This document shows positions 7,592 to 15,015 of a stretch of DNA of 22,515 nt, one piece after another. The notes beneath the pieces are model-generated. The model did no database searches. It was not told the DNA's origin and saw nothing but the letters and a program-made list of their open reading frames with translations. This DNA comes from JACPFJ01 sp041738275 (GTDB lineage Bacteria > Desulfobacterota > Desulfuromonadia > Geobacterales > Pseudopelobacteraceae), in assembly GCA_041738275.1 (NCBI GenBank), contig JBGSQD010000146.1:1-22515 (forward strand), given 5' to 3'. Each line of letters begins with the position of its first letter. Positions within the stretch are counted from its first letter, which is position 1. Position numbers and translations under genes: made by a program.

Positions 7592-8089
7592 ATGGGAAAG
7601 GAATATTCACTTCAGGAAGCCCTCAAACTTGCCATCAGAGCCGAAAAGGACAGTATGGATTTTTACCGCAAGGCATCTTCGGTAGCCAAGAACGAGCGGG
7701 CCAAAAAGGTGCTTGATCTGCTGGCCAACGAGGAGGTCGGTCATCTCAAGGCATTTTTCGACCATTACAAAGGTACCGAGTTCGGCGACATTAAATCGTA
7801 TATAGATGCTCCGGCAGACGAGAAAAACCCCACCTATGTCAAACTGATGAAGGCCATAGATGAGGATATCGTCGAACAAAAGGCGCTGGAACTGGCACTG
7901 ATTGAGGAGAAGGATTGTATCGGCCAGTATACCCAACTGGCGATGGGCGTGGTCGATCCTGCAGTCAGATCCGTGTTTGAGCGGGTTATCAAGGAGACAC
8001 AGGGGCATTACGACCTGATTGAATCCGAATATGCCCACATCATGGGCATGGTTCATGAAACCGATCAGGATACTTTCGTCCGGGAATAA
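7592..8089 (+). CDS. Ferritin-like (rubrerythrin-type) four-helix protein
   Basis: The 165-residue product is a ferritin-like helical bundle without the rubredoxin domain of classical rubrerythrin. Two helix pairs resemble each other: ALKLAIRAEKDSMDFY and ALELALIEEKDCIGQY, each supplying a glutamate (E18 and E105/E106). The first pair is completed by ANEEVGHL with E48 and H51. The second is IKETQGHY, where H139 is kept but Thr136 sits where the glutamate is expected. Family members bind two irons and reduce peroxide or store iron. The Thr suggests a modified or mononuclear site, or that E135 substitutes. It has its own promoter and an AGGAGG site. A hairpin separates it from the downstream cytochrome. 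The function is likely oxidative-stress or iron related, but this is not proven. Confidence 0.8.
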   Translation: MGKEYSLQEALKLAIRAEKDSMDFYRKASSVAKNERAKKVLDLLANEEVGHLKAFFDHYKGTEFGDIKSYIDAPADEKNPTYVKLMKAIDEDIVEQKALELALIEEKDCIGQYTQLAMGVVDPAVRSVFERVIKETQGHYDLIESEYAHIMGMVHETDQDTFVRE

Positions 8090-8123
8090 TCTCGCTGGCA
8101 TCAGGCGCACAAGTATCAATCTT

Positions 8124-8155
8124 AAAGGCCTGCCAGCTATCAGCGGCAGGCCTTT
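8124..8155 (+). terminator. Hairpin between ferritin-like and cytochrome genes
   Basis: A perfect 11-bp stem, AAAGGCCTGCC paired with GGCAGGCCTTT, encloses a 10-base loop (8135-8144). The flanking A and T runs are only three bases, so termination may be partial. It ends 5 bases before the ribosome site (AAGGAG, 8160-8165) of the cytochrome gene. It could therefore be an attenuating hairpin or a transcript-end stabiliser rather than a full terminator. Confidence 0.6.
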
Positions 8156-8170
8156 CTACAAGGAGCTGCT

Positions 8171-8485
8171 ATGAAATTCGGATTTGCAACAACATTGCTG
8201 CTGTTGGCAATATCTGCCACGCCACTCTGGTCGGCGGAGGTTACTCAGACCGGCAGCAACCTGGGCAGTGTGACGGGGGGTGACTTCAAGGCAGCCCACA
8301 GCATTCTCGAGCAGAAATGCACCCGATGCCACAGCGGCAAACTGATTGATGCAGCGCTCTCCGCGAACAGGGATATGCCAAGGCTTCAGAAGGAGATGGA
8401 GAAGAAGGGCGCAACATTAAGCAGCAACGAGCGCAAGGTTTTGGGAATCTACTGGAAGCAGAATCCTCTCAAGCAGAAAAAGTGA
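8171..8485 (+). CDS. Small periplasmic monoheme c-type cytochrome
   Basis: The 104-residue protein has a Sec signal peptide (positively charged start, hydrophobic core LLLLAIS, likely cleavage after A22) and one haem-attachment motif CTRCH at residues 50-54. Met69 or Met76 could be the sixth haem ligand. The C-terminus is lysine rich (KQNPLKQKK), giving a basic surface. Mature length is about 82 residues, normal for a small electron carrier. It presumably shuttles electrons in the periplasm; its partners cannot be named. AAGGAG lies 5 bases before the ATG. It is either read through from the ferritin-like gene or transcribed from an unseen promoter, and is closed by a good terminator at 8539. 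Confidence 0.85.
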   Translation: MKFGFATTLLLLAISATPLWSAEVTQTGSNLGSVTGGDFKAAHSILEQKCTRCHSGKLIDAALSANRDMPRLQKEMEKKGATLSSNERKVLGIYWKQNPLKQKK

Positions 8486-8538
8486 TTTGGCAAGCAGGAG
8501 CCTGTCAAAACAGAGACTACGTAAATAGACAATAAAAT

Positions 8539-8572
8539 ACGGCCCGGGGATTACCTCCCAGGGCCGTTTTTA
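8539..8572 (+). terminator. Intrinsic terminator after the cytochrome gene
   Basis: ACGGCCC (8539-8545) pairs with GGGCCGT (8561-8567), and an inner GGGA/TCCC pairing extends the stem. The hairpin is followed by a T-rich tail. The opposite strand also ends in a T-rich run, so it may serve the convergent hppA gene as well. Confidence 0.8.
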
Positions 8573-8598
8573 TTGCAGCATCAAAAACCGAACTTATT

Positions 8599-8716
8599 CC
8601 AATTCCAGATCAAGGATGATATCAAGGCGGCGAGGATTGAGGCTGCGAGGCGTACATGAAGTACGTTGAGCAGCCGAAGACGAGCCAACGAAGATAGGGC
8701 CTTGATATGGAATTGG
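8599..8716. repeat. 118-bp inverted-repeat element next to the hppA stop
   Basis: The left end CCAATTCCAGATCAAGG (8599-8615) and right end CCTTGATATGGAATTGG (8700-8716) are inverted repeats matching at 16 of 17 positions. A second left-arm copy, ATATCAAGGC (8620-8629 region), can also pair perfectly with GCCTTGATAT (8699-8708), so two arms compete for one. In the centre, GGCTGC (8641-8646) and CGTAC (8651-8655) pair with GTACG (8661-8665) and GCAGCC (8669-8674). No open frame is present. It begins 2 bases beyond the hppA stop and fills the convergent gap. It looks like a mobile palindromic intergenic element or a structured 3' end; family unknown. Confidence 0.65.
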
Positions 8717-8718
8717 TA

Positions 8719-10788
8719 TTACATCATCTTGGCCAGCAACGGCACGATCAGCAACGACACGATGTTGATGATCTTGATCATCGGGTTGATTGCCGGACCG
8801 GCAGTGTCCTTGTACGGGTCGCCGACGGTGTCGCCGGTAACGGCAGCCTTGTGGGCTTCGCCACCCTTACCGCCGTGGTGGCCGTCTTCGATGTACTTCT
8901 TGGCATTATCCCAGGCGCCGCCGCCTGTAGTCATGGAGATGGCGACGAAGATCCCGGTAACGATACAACCGACAATCACCCCGCCCAGTGCCTTGGGTCC
9001 GAGGGTGAAGCCGACGATGACCGGTGCGAGGATCGGGATCAGGCCGGGAACGACCATTTCCTTCAGGGCGGTTTTGGTGACGATGTCAACGCAGGCAGCA
9101 TAATCCGGCTTGCCGGTACCTTCCATGATACCCTTGATCTCGCGGAACTGGCGGCGAACCTCCACGACAACTGCACCACCAGCCTTGCCGACCGCTTCCA
9201 TACACTGGGCGCCAAAGTAATAGGGGAGCATGCCGCCGATGAACAGACCGACGATGATATATGGGTCGGAGAGGTCAAATTTGATGATCTCTTTACCGGC
9301 AAGACTCAGAGCATGATTCAATTCATCAACGTATGAGGTGAACAGGATCACGGCAGCCAGCCCTGCGGAACCGATGGCGTACCCTTTGGTTACAGCCTTT
9401 GTGGTGTTGCCGACAGCATCCAGAGGATCGGTTACGGCGCGAACCGAGTCATCCAGTTCAGCCATCTCGGCAATGCCGCCGGCATTGTCGGTGATCGGAC
9501 CATAGGCGTCCATGGCAACGACGATACCGGTCAGTGAGAGCATGGAGACCGCTGCAATGGCGATACCGTACACACCGGCACACTGGAATGATACGATGAT
9601 GCCGGCAGCAATGACGATCACCGGAGCAGCGGTGGACTTCATGGAGATGCCGAGACCGGCGATGACATTGGTGCCGTGACCGGTGGTGGAGGCCTGGGCA
9701 ATATGCTGAACCGGACCGTACTCGGTGGCGGTATAGTATTCAGTGATCCAGAAGATGGCCCCTGTCACCACAAGGCCGACAATGGCCGAGATGAAGATAT
9801 TCATGGCGCTGAAGTTCATGCCGGCAGCGTTGGTGACCCCCTGGGGGAACATCTGTACGGTGACGAAATAAAAGGCGATGCAGGCGAGTACAGCAGAGGC
9901 AATCAGTCCCTTATACAGTGCGGTCATGATCTTGCCGCTGCCGCTCAACTTGACGAAGTAGGTGCCGATGATGGAGGTGATGATGGAGATGCCGCCCAGG
10001 ATCAGCGGGTAGCTGACGGTGCTGGCATTGCCGGTAAAGGTGATGGCGCCCAGCAGCATGGCGGCGATCAGGGTCACGGCATAGGTTTCAAACAGGTCGG
10101 CGGCCATACCGGCGCAGTCGCCCACGTTGTCGCCCACGTTGTCGGCGATAACGGCTGGGTTACGGGGGTCGTCCTCGGGGATGCCGGCTTCGACCTTGCC
10201 GACCAGGTCGGCGCCGACGTCAGCGCCCTTGGTAAAGATGCCGCCGCCGAGACGGGCAAAGATGGAGATCAGCGAACCGCCGAAGCCAAGGCCGACCAGT
10301 TGGGTGACCACGTCTTTGACCGGTGCGCCCGGCATCAGTTTCAGAAGAATCATGTAGTAACCGGCAACGCCCAGCAGGCCGAGACCGACAACCAGCATGC
10401 CGGTGATGGCGCCGCCCTTGAAGGCAACGTTGAGAGCTTTATGGATACCCGATTTGGCTGCCTCGGTGGTGCGCACATTGGCACGAACCGAAACAAACAT
10501 GCCGATAAAACCGGTCAGACCGGAAAAAATCGCGCCGATGGCAAAACCGACGGCGGTCTTCCATCCAAGGGAAGCAAAGAGCGCCACGAACATAACTACA
10601 CCGACCACGGCAATGATTGTGTACTGGCGCTTCATGTAAGCACCGGCACCTTCCTGGATGGCGGCTGCGATCTGTTTCATCCGATCGTTACCCTGTGGGA
10701 GACCCAGGATCCACTGCGCCGTAACCAGTCCGTAGACAACGGCAGCGGCAGCGCAGACCAGGGCAAAGACAACTGCATACTGTTCCAT
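8719..10788 (-). CDS. hppA: Membrane-bound proton-pumping pyrophosphatase, K+-independent type
   Basis: The 689-residue polytopic protein has the membrane pyrophosphatase signature in full: GADLVGKVEAGIPEDDPRNP followed by ADNVGDNVGDCAGMAADLFE, with the aspartates that bind Mg-pyrophosphate. It hydrolyses pyrophosphate and pumps ions out across the inner membrane. The diagnostic segment reads GNTTKAVTKG. Lys464 and Thr467 are the residues of K+-independent H+-pumping enzymes, whereas K+-dependent ones have Ala and Gly there. The ATG at 10788 is preceded by AGGAGG about 9 bases upstream. It is a single-gene unit divergent from ybgF, with its own putative promoter. It would recover energy from biosynthetic pyrophosphate, useful in a respiratory anaerobe with low ATP yield. 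Confidence 0.97.
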   Translation of the reverse strand: MEQYAVVFALVCAAAAVVYGLVTAQWILGLPQGNDRMKQIAAAIQEGAGAYMKRQYTIIAVVGVVMFVALFASLGWKTAVGFAIGAIFSGLTGFIGMFVSVRANVRTTEAAKSGIHKALNVAFKGGAITGMLVVGLGLLGVAGYYMILLKLMPGAPVKDVVTQLVGLGFGGSLISIFARLGGGIFTKGADVGADLVGKVEAGIPEDDPRNPAVIADNVGDNVGDCAGMAADLFETYAVTLIAAMLLGAITFTGNASTVSYPLILGGISIITSIIGTYFVKLSGSGKIMTALYKGLIASAVLACIAFYFVTVQMFPQGVTNAAGMNFSAMNIFISAIVGLVVTGAIFWITEYYTATEYGPVQHIAQASTTGHGTNVIAGLGISMKSTAAPVIVIAAGIIVSFQCAGVYGIAIAAVSMLSLTGIVVAMDAYGPITDNAGGIAEMAELDDSVRAVTDPLDAVGNTTKAVTKGYAIGSAGLAAVILFTSYVDELNHALSLAGKEIIKFDLSDPYIIVGLFIGGMLPYYFGAQCMEAVGKAGGAVVVEVRRQFREIKGIMEGTGKPDYAACVDIVTKTALKEMVVPGLIPILAPVIVGFTLGPKALGGVIVGCIVTGIFVAISMTTGGGAWDNAKKYIEDGHHGGKGGEAHKAAVTGDTVGDPYKDTAGPAINPMIKIINIVSLLIVPLLAKMM

Positions 10789-10857
10789 TCTTTCAATTCC
10801 TCCTGTAATATTTGTAGCCGTAAATGGCTTTATTATTTTGGGTGCAAAAACGGAAAA

Positions 10858-10886
10858 TTGTTACTGCAAATATGCATAATTGTCAA
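10858..10886 (-). promoter_or_regulatory. Putative hppA promoter
   Basis: On the minus strand a perfect TTGACA (10881-10886) is followed after 17 bases by TAACAA (10858-10863), a poor -10 match. The predicted start gives a leader of about 60 bases before the hppA ATG. The surrounding sequence is AT-rich. Pattern match only. Confidence 0.45.
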
Positions 10887-10970
10887 CCTTTTTATTTGCA
10901 GCATTGCGCGCAACAGCCCAATTTTAGCGCTGTTTCCATGGTGCCTGCCATGAGGCAGCAGGTTCCCATA

Positions 10971-10999
10971 TTGTATCAATGTCCTCTCCGTGATATAAG
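10971..10999 (+). promoter_or_regulatory. Putative ybgF promoter
   Basis: TTGTAT at 10971-10976 and TATAAG at 10994-10999 are separated by 17 bases. Transcription would start near 11006, giving a leader of about 28 bases with AGGAGA at 11021-11026 before the ATG at 11034. The -10 is strong and the -35 moderate. Confidence 0.5.
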
Positions 11000-11033
11000 A
11001 ACATCAATAAATCGATTCAGAGGAGACCTTCAT

Positions 11034-11867
11034 ATGAAAAGTCTGGCCCGTTTCGCCATCACTCCGCTTTTTTTTGTAGTCACGGGATGCGCCACCCAAG
11101 GCGCTTTAGATAATGTTCGCAACGACGTTGACGTGGTCAAGACACGTCTTTTCTCCGTGGAAAAGGATTTGGGTGGTATTCGCGAAGAATCAAAGATGAG
11201 CATGGAAGCCATTCAGACAGGTTTTAAATCCGACGTAACCGCTGTCCGCAAGATAGCAGCCGATATCCAGGCCACCATAGACACCACCAAGAACGAGATG
11301 CAGCAGCTTAACGGGAAAATAGATGATGTTACCCTCTCAGTCAAAAAACCCGCGGATGAACTGGCCCGCTACCGCGAGGACTCCGACAAGCGCATTATTA
11401 TCCTGGATGACAAGATCACAAAGCTTCAGACAAGCGTAGATGAGCTCAATAAACAAATTGCCGAGCTGACGCCAAAAAAGAAGGAAGAAACCGCCACCCC
11501 GGACTCCGTCTACATGAAAGGGCTGGAAACCTTCAAGGCCGGGAACATGCCGGCTGCCAGGGGAATTTTCACCAAATTCCTCGAACAGTATCCAGATCAT
11601 GACCTGGCCGCCAACGCCCATTACTGGATCGGGGAGACCTACTACAGTGAAAAAGAGTACGAGCCTGCCATCCTGGCATTTCAGGAAGTTATCAAGAATC
11701 ATCCCGAAAAGGAAAAAGTACCGGCGGCAATGCTCAAACAGGCCATGGCATTCAAGGCAATCAACGATAACAAGAATGCCCGCTATGTATTAAAAAAGCT
11801 GGTGGAAAGCCACCCGAAGAGCGAGGAAATCAAAAAGGCCAAGGAACTGTTGAAAGAGCTCAAGTAG
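11034..11867 (+). CDS. ybgF: YbgF/CpoB-like lipoprotein with coiled coil and TPR repeats
   Basis: From ATG 11034 the product is 277 residues. A signal peptide ends in the lipobox VTGC, so the mature protein should be lipidated. A heptad-rich helical region follows (about residues 25-145). The C-terminal ~120 residues form tetratricopeptide repeats (YMKGLETFKAGNMPAARGIF, then AHYWIGETYYSEKEYEPAI), the arrangement of YbgF/CpoB. In E. coli, CpoB is a soluble periplasmic protein that links Tol-Pal constriction to PBP1B. The lipid anchor here is a difference. No tolQRAB or pal gene is adjacent in this window, so an alternative is a BamD-like or general TPR lipoprotein. The longer open frame to 10824 is rejected because it would bury the signal peptide. 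A strong terminator follows. Confidence 0.82.
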   Translation: MKSLARFAITPLFFVVTGCATQGALDNVRNDVDVVKTRLFSVEKDLGGIREESKMSMEAIQTGFKSDVTAVRKIAADIQATIDTTKNEMQQLNGKIDDVTLSVKKPADELARYREDSDKRIIILDDKITKLQTSVDELNKQIAELTPKKKEETATPDSVYMKGLETFKAGNMPAARGIFTKFLEQYPDHDLAANAHYWIGETYYSEKEYEPAILAFQEVIKNHPEKEKVPAAMLKQAMAFKAINDNKNARYVLKKLVESHPKSEEIKKAKELLKELK

Positions 11868-11890
11868 ACAGGGGATATCCTTAAGAACAG

Positions 11891-11927
11891 CAAAAAGGGG
11901 CGACTCCATGCGGAGCGCCCCTTTTTG
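11891..11927. terminator. Strong bidirectional terminator between ybgF and hisB
   Basis: CAAAAAGGGGCG (11891-11902) pairs perfectly with CGCCCCTTTTTG (11916-11927), and CTCC/GGAG extends the stem inside with one bulged base. A-run and T-run flank the GC core on both sides, so it should end transcription of ybgF on the plus strand and of the his genes on the minus strand. Confidence 0.9.
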
Positions 11928-11966
11928 TTTGAGGTTGGAAAAAGCCAGGGCGTTAACCCCACCTGT

Positions 11967-11978
11967 CCTTTGCAAAGG
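11967..11978. repeat. 12-bp perfect palindrome downstream of hisB
   Basis: CCTTTGCAAAGG is a perfect palindrome, flanked by CCCCACC on the left and GGAGG on the right, which lengthens the imperfect symmetry. It sits between the hisB stop and the bidirectional terminator. It could be a remnant of a dispersed palindromic repeat or a protein-binding site. Nothing links it to a known regulator. Confidence 0.4.
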
Positions 11979-12006
11979 GGAGGAACGCAATACGCAAGGC
12001 TTTCAA

Positions 12007-12594
12007 CTAAAGCACGCCCTTGGTGGACATAACCCCTTCCACACGAGGGTCAAGCTGGGTGGCCACATCCATGGCACGGGCAAAGGCCTTGAAACAGGCC
12101 TCGATAACGTGGTGCACATTGTCGCCGTACATCACGTTGATGTGCAGGTTCAATCCGCAATGGTTGGCAAAGGCCTGAAAGAACTCCCGCGCCAGTTCCA
12201 CATCAAAGTCTCCGATCTTCACCTTGGGGAGGTTGACGTGGTAGACCAGGTAGGGGCGTCCGGAGATGTCCACCGCAACCGCGGCCAGGGTTTCATCCAT
12301 GGGCACCGTGGCCTGGCCATAACGGCGAATGCCCTTTTTGTCGCCCAACGCCTGCTTGAAGGCCTCACCCAGCACGATGCCGATATCCTCCACCGTATGG
12401 TGGAAATCGATGTCGATATCCCCGCTGGCCTCAACCGTAAGATCAAAAAGGCCATGACGCGAAAACAGGTTCAACATATGATCGAGAAACGGAACCGAGG
12501 TGCAGACCTTTGCCTGTCCGGTGCCATCAACATCCAGCGAAAGCTGTATCTTGGTTTCCTTGGTAATGCGCTCTATCGAAGCATTTCTTGACAT
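12007..12594 (-). CDS. hisB: Imidazoleglycerol-phosphate dehydratase
   Basis: The 195-residue product is the monofunctional HisB dehydratase, sixth step of histidine synthesis, converting imidazole glycerol phosphate to imidazole acetol phosphate. It has the metal-binding FLDHMLNLFSRHGLFD, DFHHTVEDIGI and a C-terminal DNVHHVIEACFKAFARA, as expected for the Mn-dependent enzyme. It lacks the phosphatase domain found in enteric HisB. The start at 12594 (MSRNASIERIT) is preferred over the in-frame ATG at 12612 because AGGAGG lies about 6 bases upstream of it and the upstream ATG overlaps the end of hisC. The gene lies 14 bases after hisC and is the last of the run, before the shared terminator. 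Confidence 0.97.
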   Translation of the reverse strand: MSRNASIERITKETKIQLSLDVDGTGQAKVCTSVPFLDHMLNLFSRHGLFDLTVEASGDIDIDFHHTVEDIGIVLGEAFKQALGDKKGIRRYGQATVPMDETLAAVAVDISGRPYLVYHVNLPKVKIGDFDVELAREFFQAFANHCGLNLHINVMYGDNVHHVIEACFKAFARAMDVATQLDPRVEGVMSTKGVL

Positions 12595-12608
12595 GTACTC
12601 CTCCTTGA

Positions 12609-13661
12609 TCAACCTATATCCTTCATGGCCTGCAGTGTTGCCTCCATCTCGGCCCGTGTACCGATGGAGATCCTCAATCCATGGGCCAGCAGCGGATCTG
12701 AAAAGTGCCTCACCAGTATCTTGCGGGCATACAGACCGTCGTAGACCCTGGTTCCGTTGCGGTCCGGCGGAGATGCAAAGACAAAGTTGCCCTGGGACGG
12801 GATCACATCGTAGCCGATCGCAGTCAACTCCGCAGAAAACCAGGCCCGCGTTTCGCAGATCTTTCGACAGCAGTCGGCAAAGTATTCCTGATCCTTGAGG
12901 GCTGCAACACAGGCAGCCTGGGCAAGGCGATCGAGATTATAATGATCGCGGATCTTGTCCAGCGCCGCAATCACCTCCGGTCGGGCAATGGCCAGCCCCA
13001 AGCGCATGCCGGCCAGGGAATAGCTCTTGGAGAGGGTGCGGATCACCACGACATTTTCGTACTTCTTCACCAGCTCCAGGGCATTACCAGCGGCAAAGTC
13101 GGCATAAGCCTCGTCCACCACCAGAATCCCGCCGCAACTGACGGCCAGCGACTCCACATAATCAAGGGGAAAAGCGAAGCCGAGCGGTGAATTGGGGGTT
13201 GTCAGAAAAAATATCTTCCCCTGGTAGTACTCGGGAAACGCCTCGATGCAAAAATCTTCAGACAAGCCATAGGTGCAGACGATGGCTCCCTGAACCTCCG
13301 CCAGGGTGGCATAGTAAGAGTACGAGGGATGAACATACCCTACCTCCTGCCCCTCACCGGCAAAGGCGCGAATCAGGTTGTTGATCACCTCGTCCGAACC
13401 GTTGGCCATGATGATCCAAGACGGATCAAAACCGTACAGCTCACCGGCTGCCTCGCGTAGCGCCTGGCTGGAAGCGCTGGGATAGGTGCGCAGACTGGCG
13501 CCATCGCTCCCGAGTTCAGCAAGTATGGCCTCACGCACCTTGGGTGATGGCGGGTATGAGTTTTCGTTGGTGTTAAGCTTGATCCAGGAAGCAATATCAG
13601 GCGGTTGGAAACCTGGGACATAACCCTGCATGGCAGCGATGTTGGGGCGAAGTAAAGTCAC
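12609..13661 (-). CDS. hisC: Histidinol-phosphate aminotransferase
   Basis: The 350-residue protein is a fold-type I PLP aminotransferase of the HisC family. It has IKLNTNENSYPPSP near the start, ANGSDEVINNLIRAF for cofactor phosphate contact, VVDEAYADF, and the Schiff-base lysine K212 in TLSKSYSLAGMRLG. It converts imidazole acetol phosphate and glutamate to histidinol phosphate. The start codon is GTG at 13661, only one base after the hisD stop, with GGAG about 7 bases upstream inside the end of hisD. This tight coupling supports one transcript with hisD and hisB. Confidence 0.97.
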   Translation of the reverse strand: MTLLRPNIAAMQGYVPGFQPPDIASWIKLNTNENSYPPSPKVREAILAELGSDGASLRTYPSASSQALREAAGELYGFDPSWIIMANGSDEVINNLIRAFAGEGQEVGYVHPSYSYYATLAEVQGAIVCTYGLSEDFCIEAFPEYYQGKIFFLTTPNSPLGFAFPLDYVESLAVSCGGILVVDEAYADFAAGNALELVKKYENVVVIRTLSKSYSLAGMRLGLAIARPEVIAALDKIRDHYNLDRLAQAACVAALKDQEYFADCCRKICETRAWFSAELTAIGYDVIPSQGNFVFASPPDRNGTRVYDGLYARKILVRHFSDPLLAHGLRISIGTRAEMEATLQAMKDIG

Positions 13662-13662
13662 T

Positions 13663-14961
13663 TCATTTCTCCAGTCGGATACTTACAGATTTTCCGTGCG
13701 CCTCCAGCCCTTCCAGACCGGCAATGCGCACAATATCGTTTCCGAGCCGTTTCAGCCCCCCCTCCGAGAAATAGACAATCGACGACTTTTTAACAAAGTC
13801 ATCGACCGAGAGCGGTGAAAAGAAACGGGCCGTGCCGCCGGTCGGCAGGGTATGGTTCGGCCCGGCCAGATAGTCGCCGGCCGCCTCCGGCGTCCAGTGC
13901 CCCATGAAGATGGCACCGGCATTGGTGATCTGCGGCAGGATCGCGAACGGATCAGCCACCGCCAGTTCCAAGTGCTCGGGGGCGATGCGATTGGAGAAGG
14001 CTATAACTTCGTCCAGGGTGGCGGCCACAATGATGACACCGTATTTTTCCCAGGAAGCGCGGGCAATGGTCTCGCGGGATAGTTCAGACAACTGCTTCTC
14101 GACCTCGGCCGCCACCTGTTCAGCAAATGAACGATCCGTGGTGATCAGGATCGACGAGGCCAGTTCGTCATGCTCGGCCTGGGAAAGCAGATCAGCGGCT
14201 ATATGGGCGGGGATGCCGCTGCCGTCGCTGATGACCAGGATCTCGCTCGGCCCGGCAATCATGTCAATGCCGACCTGGCCAAAGACCAGTTTCTTGGCGG
14301 TGGCCACATATATATTGCCCGGTCCGGTGATCTTGTCCACCTTGGGGATGGTTGCGGTGCCATAGGCAAGGGCTGCCACGGCCTGTGCGCCGCCAATGCG
14401 GAAGATGCGATCCACTCCGGACAGCCTGGCCGCTACCAGCACATGGGGATTGATCTCGCCGCCCGGCGTGGGAGCCACCATGATGATCTCGCCCACACCC
14501 GCCACCTTGGCAGGAACAGCGTTCATAATGACGCTGGATGGGTAGCTGGCCTTGCCGCCGGGGACATAGATGCCGACCCGCGCCAGTGGTGTCACTTTCT
14601 GCCCCAGCATGATGTCCGGCTCTTCAGTGGAAATCCAGGTCTGCTGTTTCTGCTTTTCGTGAAAACGGCCCACCCGCTCGACCGCCAGAGTAAGTGCGGA
14701 GATATCATCCGCGGAAACCTGCCTGAAGGCGTTTTCGATCTCCTGGGCCGACACCTCCAATTCCGCCACGGAGGCAGCCTCCAAACGGTCAAAACGGCGC
14801 GTCAGGTCCAGTACCGCAAGGTCTCCCTGCTGCCTGACAGCAGCGATGATATCCAGCACGACCTGTTCCACCTCGCGGCCGGCCTCTTCGCCGCGCGAGA
14901 GGATTGCAGCAAATCTTGCATCAAAATCAATGTCGTTAAAATCGAGAAAAAACATATCCAT
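13663..14961 (-). CDS. hisD: Histidinol dehydrogenase
   Basis: The 432-residue product is HisD, which oxidises histidinol to histidine in two NAD+-dependent steps. Diagnostic stretches are VTPLARVGIYVPGGKA, ITGPGNIYVATAKKLVFG and MIAGPSEILVISD, with Zn-ligand regions around QAEHDE and HWTPEAAGDYLAGPNH. The start is ATG 14961. A second ATG two codons in (14955) fits the GGAG spacing about as well, so the exact N-terminus is uncertain by two residues. A 7-bp hairpin lies just upstream. It follows a lipoprotein gene rather than hisG directly. Confidence 0.97.
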   Translation of the reverse strand: MDMFFLDFNDIDFDARFAAILSRGEEAGREVEQVVLDIIAAVRQQGDLAVLDLTRRFDRLEAASVAELEVSAQEIENAFRQVSADDISALTLAVERVGRFHEKQKQQTWISTEEPDIMLGQKVTPLARVGIYVPGGKASYPSSVIMNAVPAKVAGVGEIIMVAPTPGGEINPHVLVAARLSGVDRIFRIGGAQAVAALAYGTATIPKVDKITGPGNIYVATAKKLVFGQVGIDMIAGPSEILVISDGSGIPAHIAADLLSQAEHDELASSILITTDRSFAEQVAAEVEKQLSELSRETIARASWEKYGVIIVAATLDEVIAFSNRIAPEHLELAVADPFAILPQITNAGAIFMGHWTPEAAGDYLAGPNHTLPTGGTARFFSPLSVDDFVKKSSIVYFSEGGLKRLGNDIVRIAGLEGLEAHGKSVSIRLEK

Positions 14962-14970
14962 CCTACTCCG

Positions 14971-14988
14971 TATCCTGCAGACAGGATA
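14971..14988 (-). promoter_or_regulatory. Inverted repeat in front of hisD
   Basis: TATCCTG (14971-14977) and CAGGATA (14982-14988) form a perfect 7-bp stem with a 4-base loop, ending a few bases before the hisD ribosome site (GGAG). No T-run follows, so it is not a typical terminator. It could be an operator, an RNA processing site or a translation-modulating hairpin. Confidence 0.4.
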
Positions 14989-15015
14989 ACTTCTGATTTA
15001 CATAGTTCTCTTCAG

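Noticed and set aside
9676..10953. 425-codon open frame on the plus strand opposite hppA
   Set aside because: It is antisense to a fully conserved pyrophosphatase, has unlikely Gly/Asp/His-rich composition and no ribosome site. It is a by-product of hppA codon bias.
10824..11033. 70-residue N-terminal extension of ybgF
   Set aside because: It would place the lipoprotein signal peptide in the middle of the protein and cover the predicted promoter.
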